5,421 nucleotides of DNA from an uncultured Collinsella sp. (GTDB lineage Bacteria; Actinomycetota; Coriobacteriia; Coriobacteriales; Coriobacteriaceae): contig CAUDVX010000067.1 of assembly GCA_958452935.1 (NCBI GenBank), forward strand, positions 1 through 5,421. Direction: 5' to 3'. The translations under genes were made by a program, and so were the position numbers. This document shows, piece by piece, positions 1 through 4,940 of this stretch. The stretch's first letter is position 1; the number at the start of each line of letters is the position of its first letter. The notes beneath the pieces were generated by a model. It searched no databases. It had not been told where the DNA came from and was given only the letters and a program-made list of their open reading frames with translations.

Positions 1-185
1 TCGGGATACACGCCGTGGTTGGCAAAGACCTCGAGACCGTCGATAGTAATGCGGTCAGCATGGCGCAGATCGTCATAGCTCACGTGGGGAACCGCCGTTG
101 CGGTGGATATTTCGCCCCTTCCACGGCGGGCGAGCTCGGCGCCTTCAGTCTTGGTTGCATTCTCGGGCAGTTTCTTGTTGCTCAT
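1..185 (-). CDS. folB: Dihydroneopterin aldolase FolB, N-terminal part (runs off the window)
   Basis: FolB cleaves 7,8-dihydroneopterin to 6-hydroxymethyl-7,8-dihydropterin and glycolaldehyde in cytosolic folate synthesis. Only the first 61 codons are present. Residues about 45-61 read DRITIDGLEVFANHGVYP, the characteristic first strand and HG loop of the family. The ATG at 185 is chosen because an AAGGAGA ribosome site (194-200) lies eight bases upstream. This leaves about 44 residues before the domain, rich in charged residues and containing ARRGRGE, whereas most FolB proteins begin almost directly at the DRI strand. A GTG at 83 would remove much of the extension but has no ribosome site. 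The gene starts 43 bases after the HD-domain gene and closes the visible folE-HD-folB order. Whether it is fused to folK, as in some bacteria, cannot be seen here. The family call is firm; the exact start is less so. Confidence 0.85.
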   Translation of the reverse strand, partial: MSNKKLPENATKTEGAELARRGRGEISTATAVPHVSYDDLRHADRITIDGLEVFANHGVYP

Positions 186-228
186 CGCGATCGTCTCCTT
201 CGTTTAGAACCCCGACCGCGTAAACTAA

Positions 229-810
229 CTACACGCGAATCGACAGGTTCTTTTTATCATCGCTCCAGTTGCAAGCATTGCGCGCGGGGCATGCAAAGCA
301 GGCGCGCGACGCTTTGTCGGCTGCATAGAGCAGGCGCTCGAGCGGTTGGCTGTTCACGCGCAGCTTTCGATGGCCCAGAATGGCCGTCTTAATGGCTGCG
401 GCATCGGCCGGCTCAAACGCTACGTCATCGGGCATGCCGCCGAGAATCGCATCAGCGACGCGTTCGCTTGCAACATCATGGGATATACCCGATTCGTACT
501 GTTCATCTTTGCCGATATCGTGAAGAAGTGCCGTGGCGTAGATGACCTCACGGTCAAATTCGAGATCTTCCTCGAGATTCTTAATCCACATAATACGAGC
601 GACATCGAGCAGGTGGTCAATACCGTGGCGGCAGAAGATGCGCCCCGATTCCAACTGTGCAATGTTGCCCAGGTGGCGCCGGAACAGGCCGTTGGCACAG
701 ATGTAATCGATACGAGGCATGACGCCAAAAGGCGCCAGGCCCGAAGCCATAAAACCGCGACGCGGCGTTCCCTCGTCAGTATTCGATGTAAAGTCGTTGA
801 CGACTCTCAT
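229..810 (-). CDS. HD-domain phosphohydrolase in a folate operon; candidate dihydroneopterin triphosphate/phosphate hydrolase
   Basis: This 193-residue protein has the metal-binding signature of HD phosphohydrolases: His62 (RHGIDH), His97-Asp98 (LLHDIGKDE), His111 (ISHD), His147 (GHRKL) and Asp165 (AADKAS). After the HD fold comes a short Cys cluster, CFACPARNACNW, with Cys171, Cys174 and Cys180, which might bind a metal. The tail ends DDKKN plus a few residues. No signal peptide or membrane segment is seen, so it is presumably cytosolic. The ATG at 810 lies two bases after the folE stop, which suggests translational coupling; the ribosome site is weak. Met31 (MPRIDYICAN) is an alternative start but lacks a ribosome site. 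Sitting between folE and folB, it may remove phosphates from the FolE product, a step done by Nudix enzymes in E. coli. HD membership is clear; the substrate is inferred from context only. Confidence 0.85.
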   Translation of the reverse strand: MRVVNDFTSNTDEGTPRRGFMASGLAPFGVMPRIDYICANGLFRRHLGNIAQLESGRIFCRHGIDHLLDVARIMWIKNLEEDLEFDREVIYATALLHDIGKDEQYESGISHDVASERVADAILGGMPDDVAFEPADAAAIKTAILGHRKLRVNSQPLERLLYAADKASRACFACPARNACNWSDDKKNLSIRV

Positions 811-812
811 AG

Positions 813-1370
813 TTAGCGTCCCAGCATCCTAAAGAATCGCTCCTCGAGCGCCGGATCGGCCTCAAAGACGCCGCGACGAGCGAGCGTCACGGTCTTGGTG
901 CCGGGCTTTTGCACGCCGCGCATGGTCATGCACATATGTTCAGCTTCCATGAGCACAATCGCTCCCTGGGGAGCGAGATACTCCATGAGGGCATCGGCAA
1001 CCTGTGCACACAGCTGCTCCTGCAGCTGCAGACGACGGGCATAGACCTCAACCGTGCGGGCAAGCTTAGAAAGCCCTGCGACACGGCCGTTGGGGATATA
1101 GCCAATGGCAGCCTTGCCGTAAAACGGCAGCAGATGATGCTCGCACAGCGAGTAAAACGTAATGTCGCGCTCGATAACCAAATCGTTCGAAGCGACGGCA
1201 AAGGTTTTAGACAGGTGTTCCTCGGCACTCTGGTCCATACCGCCGGCGATCTCACCATACATACGGGCAACGCGCGCCGGGGTCTCCAGCAGGCCCTCAC
1301 GAGTTGGATCCTCGCCTATGCCCTCAAGCAATAGCTTAATGGCGGCCTCGACTTTTTCCTGATCGACCAT
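813..1370 (-). CDS. folE: GTP cyclohydrolase I (FolE)
   Basis: FolE converts GTP to 7,8-dihydroneopterin triphosphate and formate, the first step of folate synthesis; the enzyme is a cytosolic homodecamer. With the start used here it has 185 residues, near the usual length. Zinc ligands are visible as Cys76 and His79 in SLCEHHLLPF and Cys147 in EHMCMTMRG. Other hallmarks are GEDPTREGLLETPARVA near residues 19-35, GYIPNGRVAGLSKLAR near 90-105, and RGVQKPG near 151-157. The ATG at 1370 is preferred because GAGG sits five bases upstream; an in-frame GTG at 1433 would add 21 atypical residues and has no ribosome site. The gene lies 66 bases after nrdG, and its stop is two bases before the HD gene. 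No convincing separate promoter was found in the 66-base gap, so it is probably cotranscribed with nrdDG. The identification is secure. Confidence 0.96.
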   Translation of the reverse strand: MVDQEKVEAAIKLLLEGIGEDPTREGLLETPARVARMYGEIAGGMDQSAEEHLSKTFAVASNDLVIERDITFYSLCEHHLLPFYGKAAIGYIPNGRVAGLSKLARTVEVYARRLQLQEQLCAQVADALMEYLAPQGAIVLMEAEHMCMTMRGVQKPGTKTVTLARRGVFEADPALEERFFRMLGR

Positions 1371-1436
1371 CTGGGCCTCACTTTTCCGATTTTGCGTTCG
1401 CGCTATGGTACCACGCCCTCCGGCATCGACCACAAG

Positions 1437-2018
1437 CTACATAGTATGGGTCGAATAGACCGGATCATCACGCCAAAGTTCAACCGCATCACAAAGCGCA
1501 ACGCCCTCGCGCTCAGCACGGGCGCGCGTAGCATTCATATCAATCACGCGCTGATTGCTCGAGCCCCTAAAGCGCAGCGTGATATCGTACAGGTCCTGAA
1601 CGAACGGGCCGTCCACCAACATGTCGAGGCAGGCTAGGATACGGTCCGTCACCTCGGTATGATGACGGCCACCCGGCATAAGCTCCTCGAGCACGTCGCC
1701 AGTGAAGCACCAAATGGTCTTTCCCGACCCCGATGGATAGGCCGCGCGAACACGCTCGACAAAATCAACGAGTCCCGCCTGGTTCTCAGGTTCCATGGGC
1801 TCGCCGCCCAGAATCGTCAGACCATCGATAAAGGGATGGTCGAGGCTCTCGATAATCTTGTCCTCGACGGTGCGATCAAAGGGCTCGCCCGCAGCAAAGT
1901 CCCACGCAACAGAGTTAAAGCAATTCTTGCACCCACGACGGCACCCGCTCACAAACAGAGAAGTACGAACGCCTTCTCCATCAGCAATGTCGAAATACTT
2001 AATGTTCGCGTAGTTCAT
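1437..2018 (-). CDS. nrdG: Anaerobic ribonucleotide reductase activating protein NrdG (radical SAM)
   Basis: NrdG uses a [4Fe-4S] cluster and S-adenosylmethionine to install the glycyl radical on NrdD. This 193-residue protein shows the radical-SAM cluster motif CRRGCKNCFN with Cys26, Cys30 and Cys33 (CX3CX2C). It also has the SAM-contacting GGEPM at 71-75, and near the N-terminus YFDIADGEGVRTSLFVSGC, typical of NrdG. Length is slightly above the usual 150-180 residues; the tail after about residue 160 is variable. The ATG at 2018 is preceded by GGGAGAG at good spacing. The frame stays open 52 codons further upstream, but those residues run through an inverted repeat and look non-coding. It follows nrdD on the same strand, as expected for a partner pair, but across an unusual 426-base gap that contains two large inverted repeats. 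These may lower NrdG output relative to NrdD. Confidence 0.95.
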   Translation of the reverse strand: MNYANIKYFDIADGEGVRTSLFVSGCRRGCKNCFNSVAWDFAAGEPFDRTVEDKIIESLDHPFIDGLTILGGEPMEPENQAGLVDFVERVRAAYPSGSGKTIWCFTGDVLEELMPGGRHHTEVTDRILACLDMLVDGPFVQDLYDITLRFRGSSNQRVIDMNATRARAEREGVALCDAVELWRDDPVYSTHTM

Positions 2019-2019
2019 A

Positions 2020-2133
2020 GGTAACTCTCCCGGGAGGCCGGGACATATCATCCCGTCCTCAAACATTCTCGGCCTTCGGCCTGCGAAACTGCGGGCGGGA
2101 CGATATGCCCCGGCCTCATGCAAAGGGTAACTC
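2020..2133. repeat. 8-bp direct repeats GGTAACTC bounding an inverted repeat
   Basis: GGTAACTC occurs at 2020-2027 and again at 2126-2133. The two copies bracket a 98-bp segment that contains the inverted repeat at 2034-2117. The layout resembles a small palindromic insertion with a target-site duplication. However, the inverted repeat ends are not flush with the direct repeats (6 bases on one side, 8 on the other), so this may be chance. The 2020-2027 copy lies inside the nrdG ribosome-binding region. Confidence 0.4.
2034..2117 (-). repeat. Imperfect 24-bp inverted repeat with nested hairpin, upstream of nrdG
   Basis: Arms at 2034-2057 and 2094-2117 are complementary at 21 of 24 positions (outer part GAGGCCGGG; inner part CATATC then TCCCG). 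Two of the three mismatches become G-U pairs when read as minus-strand RNA, the sense of nrdD-nrdG. A 36-base interior holds a second small hairpin, GGCC-GAA-GGCC (2071-2081). There is no run of U after the stem, so it is not a standard terminator. It ends about 16 bases before the nrdG start and so could affect nrdG translation or mRNA processing. It could instead be a small palindromic repeat element. Confidence 0.8.
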
Positions 2134-2134
2134 A

Positions 2135-2260
2135 ATGAACGAAGCGAACATCGAGCATAGGGTTCGAGGTCCAATAAAAACTGGGTTGCGGGTCAACCGC
2201 CGTCGCAAGCAAATCGCAGCTGCAGCTCAAATTATTTCCGCTAAGAACTTCGAGGAGTGA
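2135..2260 (+). pseudogene. 41-codon frame resembling the N-terminus of a TetR-family regulator; probable remnant
   Basis: On the strand opposite to all neighbours, an ATG frame of 41 residues runs to a TGA. Residues 22-39 read NRRRKQIAAAAQIISAKN and are followed by FEE. That matches the usual first helix of TetR-family regulators, where a basic start leads to QI..AA..(L/I)....F. A real TetR protein would continue with a Thr-Ser/Thr and a helix-turn-helix to about 200 residues; here it stops at once. The break coincides with CGAGGAG, where sequence similar to the inverted 3' end of nrdD begins (2251). This suggests a gene truncated by a rearrangement. A weak AAAGGG lies upstream, and no promoter is apparent. 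It could also be a spurious frame. The resemblance is by eye only. Confidence 0.35.
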
Positions 2261-2478
2261 GCAGACCGCATGCTGCATCTCAGCTACATCAACTTGGCTG
2301 CCCCGTAGCGAGGCCCCGGATCTTTGCTCGATATGAGTTCCGCACGAACAGGAGGCGCCAGTGGCGCCTCCGTCGTGAGCCAGGACTGTCCGAAATAGCG
2401 AGTAAAGGTCCGGGGCCTCGCTACGGGGCAGCCTGGGATGGTTATTAGAGATGCAGCACGCGGTCGCGGATCTCCTCG
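2251..2478. repeat. Long palindrome between nrdD and nrdG that includes an inverted copy of the nrdD 3' end
   Basis: The core arms, 2296-2334 and 2395-2433, are 39 bases each with only three mismatches (GGCTGCCCCGTAGCGAGG then CCCCGGA and on). The symmetry continues outwards on the same axis (2364.5). A 14-base unmatched block is followed by 2264-2281 against 2448-2465, 17 of 18 matching, and then CGAGGAG at 2251-2257 against 2472-2478. The outer right arm is the coding end of nrdD (residues DRVLHL), so the left arm carries a reversed partial copy of it. A perfect inner hairpin lies at 2351-2371. There is no poly-U tail. Possible roles are a block to transcript decay, partial attenuation of nrdG, or a scar of an inverted duplication. 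Confidence 0.9.
2351..2371. repeat. Perfect 9-bp hairpin inside the long palindrome
   Basis: GGAGGCGCC (2351-2359) and GGCGCCTCC (2363-2371) are perfectly complementary around the three-base loop AGT. CACGA (2343-2347) and TCGTG (2373-2377) can extend the stem after a small bulge. The hairpin axis is about 3.5 bases off the axis of the surrounding palindrome, so it is a nested element rather than the tip of the same symmetry. Confidence 0.85.
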
Positions 2479-4667
2479 GTTCGACCCTGGTTCCAGAATT
2501 GGGTACCGATGTAGCCGCACGTACGACGAGCGACGTTCATCTTCTCCTGGTCGCGGTTGCCGCAATTGGGGCACTCCCACACCAGCTTGCCATCGTCCTC
2601 GACAATCTTGATCTCGCCATCGTAGCCGCACACCTGGCAGTAGTCGCTCTTGGTGTTGAGCTCGGCGTACATGATGTTGTCGTAGATGTACTGCATCACG
2701 CGAATGACAGCCTTGAGGTTGTCCTGCATATTGGGAACCTCGACGTAGGAGATAGCACCGCCCGGCGAAAGCTGCTGGAACATACCCTCGAACTTAAGCT
2801 TATCGAAGGCATCGATCTCCTCGGACACATGGACGTGATAGCTGTTGGTAATGTAGCCCTTGTCCGTCACGCCCGGGATAATGCCAAAACGGCGCTGCAG
2901 GCACTTGGCAAACTTGTAGGTCGTCGACTCAAGCGGGGTGCCGTACAGCGAGAAGTCGATATCGCTTTCGGCCTTCCACTCCGCGCACTTGTCGTTCATG
3001 CGCTGCATGACGGCCATGGCAAACGGCGTGCCTTCCTTCTCGGTGTGGCTGTGGCCCGTCATGTACTTGACGCACTCATACAGGCCGGCATAGCCCAGGC
3101 TGATGGTGGAGTATCCGCCCACGAGCAGCTTATCGATCGTCTCGCCCTTCTTCAGACGCGCCAGGGCACCGTACTGCCAAAGAATCGGCGCGGCATCCGA
3201 AAGCGTGCCCATCAGGCGCTCATGACGGCACAGCAGGGCACGATGGCACAGCTCAAGGCGCTCGTCGAAGATCTTCCAGAACTTGTCCATGTCCTGATGC
3301 GAGCTCAGCGCGACATCGGGCAGGTTAATGGTCACAACGCCCTGGTTAAAGCGACCATAGTACTTGGGCTTGTTCGGGTCGTAGTTCAGCGCGTTGGCAA
3401 CATTGTTAAAGCCGTTGCCCGAACGGTCGGGCGTCAGGAAGCTGCGGCAACCCATACAGGTGTAGCAGTCGCCGTTGCCGGCGGTCTCGCCCTTCGACAG
3501 CTTGAGCTCGCGCATCTTCTTCTCGGAGATGTAATCGGGCACCATGCGCTTGGCGGTGCACTTGGCAGCCAGCTGGGTCAGGTAGAAGTACGGGGAATCC
3601 TCGTGAACGTTATCGTCCTCGAGTACATAGATAAGCTTGGGGAATGCCGGGGTAATCCAAACGCCGGCCTCGTTCTTAACGCCCTCGTAGCGCTGGCGAA
3701 GCGTCTCCTCCACGATCATGGCAAGGTCGTGCTTCTCCTGCGGCGTACGGGCCTCGTTAAGATACATAAAGACCGTCACGAACGGCGCCTGGCCATTGGT
3801 GGTCATAAGGGTCACGACCTGATACTGAATCGTCTGGACGCCGCGACGGATCTCGTCACGCAGGCGATCCTCAACAACCTCGCGGACCTTCTCGGCAGAC
3901 GCAGAGACGCCAAGCTCATCGAGCTCGCGAGCGACCTCGCCGCGAATCTTTTGACGGCTCACCTCAACAAAGGGGGCAAGATGGGTCAGCGAAATAGACT
4001 GGCCGCCGTACTGGGAGGAAGCAACCTGGGCGATGATCTGCGTCGCGATATTGCAGGCAGTCGAGAAGCTGTGCGGCTTCTCGATCAGCGTGCCCGAAAT
4101 AACAGTGCCGTTCTGGAGCATGTCCTCCAGGTTCACCAGATCGCAGTTGTGCATGTGCTGGGCAAAGTAATCCGAATCGTGGAAGTGGATCAGGCCCTCA
4201 TTATGGGCGTCCACGATCTCCTGGGGCAGCAGCACGCGCTGGGTTAGGTCCTTGGAAATCTCGCCGGCCATATAGTCGCGCTGAACGGAGTTGACGGTCG
4301 GGTTCTTGTTGGAGTTCTCCTGCTTGACCTCTTCGTTATTGCACTCGATCAGCGACAGAATCTTGTCGTCGGTCGTGTTCTTCTGGCGCTTCAGGCTCTG
4401 AACATAGCGATAGATGATGTAGTGGCGGGCAACCTCGTAGCAGTCGAGACGCATAATCTCGTCCTCGACCAAATCCTGGATCTCCTCGACCGACACGGTG
4501 TGGCCCGCGTTCTCGCATGCCTCGGCGACGTTTTGCGCCGCATAAACCACCTGGCGGTCGGTTAGACGAGAGCTCTCCTCGACCTCCAAGTTGGCGGCGC
4601 GGATGGCATTGACGATCTTATCGATGTCAAAGACAACCTCGGTGCCGCTGCGCTTGATAATCTTCAT
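2445..4667 (-). CDS. nrdD: Anaerobic (class III) ribonucleoside-triphosphate reductase NrdD
   Basis: NrdD reduces ribonucleoside triphosphates to dNTPs with a glycyl radical, without oxygen. The 740-residue protein has an N-terminal ATP-cone (about 1-92, KRSGTEVVFDIDKI onwards), which senses ATP/dATP. The catalytic barrel includes HDSDYF (163-168) and Cys175 in HNCDLVNL. The finger loop is GDCYTCMGCRSF, with Cys407 the likely thiyl-radical residue and Met405 two positions before it. A C-terminal zinc site is formed by Cys677, Cys680, Cys699 and Cys702. The glycyl-radical motif RRTCGYIG puts the radical at Gly718. The ATG at 4667 is chosen over one at 4697 because AAAGAGG lies seven bases upstream and MKIIKRSG is the usual family start. 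Its stop lies inside the palindrome at 2251-2478. The upstream region carries NrdR-type operators. The identification is secure. Confidence 0.98.
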   Translation of the reverse strand: MKIIKRSGTEVVFDIDKIVNAIRAANLEVEESSRLTDRQVVYAAQNVAEACENAGHTVSVEEIQDLVEDEIMRLDCYEVARHYIIYRYVQSLKRQKNTTDDKILSLIECNNEEVKQENSNKNPTVNSVQRDYMAGEISKDLTQRVLLPQEIVDAHNEGLIHFHDSDYFAQHMHNCDLVNLEDMLQNGTVISGTLIEKPHSFSTACNIATQIIAQVASSQYGGQSISLTHLAPFVEVSRQKIRGEVARELDELGVSASAEKVREVVEDRLRDEIRRGVQTIQYQVVTLMTTNGQAPFVTVFMYLNEARTPQEKHDLAMIVEETLRQRYEGVKNEAGVWITPAFPKLIYVLEDDNVHEDSPYFYLTQLAAKCTAKRMVPDYISEKKMRELKLSKGETAGNGDCYTCMGCRSFLTPDRSGNGFNNVANALNYDPNKPKYYGRFNQGVVTINLPDVALSSHQDMDKFWKIFDERLELCHRALLCRHERLMGTLSDAAPILWQYGALARLKKGETIDKLLVGGYSTISLGYAGLYECVKYMTGHSHTEKEGTPFAMAVMQRMNDKCAEWKAESDIDFSLYGTPLESTTYKFAKCLQRRFGIIPGVTDKGYITNSYHVHVSEEIDAFDKLKFEGMFQQLSPGGAISYVEVPNMQDNLKAVIRVMQYIYDNIMYAELNTKSDYCQVCGYDGEIKIVEDDGKLVWECPNCGNRDQEKMNVARRTCGYIGTQFWNQGRTEEIRDRVLHL

Positions 4668-4888
4668 CCTCTTGCCTCTTTCGCGTCGTAGCCTCATTGC
4701 GCTTCAGAGCCAAACGATGCCCGGCAGGGCTTGCCCCTGTCTTGCGGCGCCGTCGCGCAATCTGTGTTCTCGATAAACCATAGGTCCTCATGCGGACAAT
4801 CCTCGTAGCCGATCAAGCGACTCAAAGGCGTGTCCGAAGGGGACGAACAAGGTCTTCGTTCTCTGTCCGCCATCTATCATACGACAAA
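4668..4888 (-). promoter_or_regulatory. Long (about 220 nt) leader of nrdD with potential structure
   Basis: If transcription starts near 4888, the nrdD mRNA has an unusually long leader. Complementary segments include 4864-4870 with 4792-4798 (7 bp, TGTCCGC/GCGGACA). Between them are small hairpins at 4843-4859 (ACGAA/TTCGT) and 4832-4844 (GTCC/GGAC); these two overlap by two bases and so compete. Nearer the gene, CAGGG/CCCTG pair at 4725-4739. I recognise no known riboswitch class. A 59-codon frame (4873 to 4694, minus strand) begins ATG GCG about 15 bases from the predicted start site and ends 26 bases before nrdD. Its peptide has four Cys and no ribosome site, so it is not called as a gene. 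The start site is predicted, not shown. Confidence 0.35.
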
Positions 4889-4892
4889 GATG

Positions 4893-4908
4893 CATCTATA
4901 TCCTGTAT
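4893..4908 (-). promoter_or_regulatory. Second, weaker NrdR-box-like operator overlapping the -10 region
   Basis: The site CATCTATATCCTGTAT matches 10 of 16 positions of the NrdR consensus (acaCwAtATaTwGtgt), including the core CTATAT and the TGT. It lies exactly 32 bp from the strong box at 4925-4940. NrdR sites typically occur in pairs about three helical turns apart, which is the main support for this degenerate half. It covers the proposed -10, consistent with repression. Confidence 0.65.
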
Positions 4909-4924
4909 TCTTTTTTTAGGTCAA
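4895..4924 (-). promoter_or_regulatory. Predicted sigma-70-type promoter of nrdD
   Basis: On the minus strand, TTGACC (4924-4919) and TATAGA (4900-4895) are separated by 18 bases that include an A-tract (4917-4911). Start would be near 4888. Both hexamers abut or overlap the two NrdR-like boxes, so bound NrdR would block RNA polymerase. The -10 match is moderate, so the exact hexamers could be off. Confidence 0.6.
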
Positions 4925-4940
4925 ACACAACATATAGTGT
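4925..4940 (-). promoter_or_regulatory. NrdR box (ribonucleotide reductase repressor operator)
   Basis: ACACAACATATAGTGT matches the near-palindromic NrdR consensus acaCwAtATaTwGtgt at 15 of 16 positions. NrdR is a zinc-ribbon/ATP-cone repressor that controls nrd operons according to ATP/dATP levels. The box lies just upstream of the proposed -35 and is paired with the weaker site at 4893-4908. No nrdR gene is in this window. Confidence 0.85.

Noticed and set aside
346..816. 156-codon plus-strand frame opposite the HD gene
   Set aside because: It mirrors the HD-domain gene, which has clear catalytic residues; no ribosome site or domain is seen.
1371..1433. Upstream GTG start for folE (adds 21 residues)
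   Set aside because: No ribosome site, the residues are unlike FolE, and the ATG at 1370 has GAGG at good spacing.
1371..1436. Promoter in the nrdG-folE gap (TTGTGG and TACCAT)
   Set aside because: The spacer is 19 bases with poor hexamers; cotranscription is simpler.
2019..2174. 52-codon N-terminal extension of nrdG
   Set aside because: It would translate through the inverted repeat at 2034-2117; the ATG at 2018 has a good ribosome site and gives the usual NrdG start.
2296..2433. Invertible switch or CRISPR-like unit at the long inverted repeat
   Set aside because: The 60-base interior is mostly a hairpin with no promoter or gene to switch, no recombinase gene is near, and there are no repeated spacers.
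2451..4247. 598-codon open frame on the plus strand opposite nrdD
   Set aside because: It lies wholly within nrdD, whose protein has all family motifs. The antisense product is Leu/Val/Ala/His-rich with no recognisable domain, as expected from codon bias in a high-GC gene.
4627..4791. 54-codon basic upstream frame overlapping the nrdD start
   Set aside because: It is rich in rare AGG/CGA codons and Arg, runs into nrdD in another frame, and has only a distant GAGG. It looks spurious.
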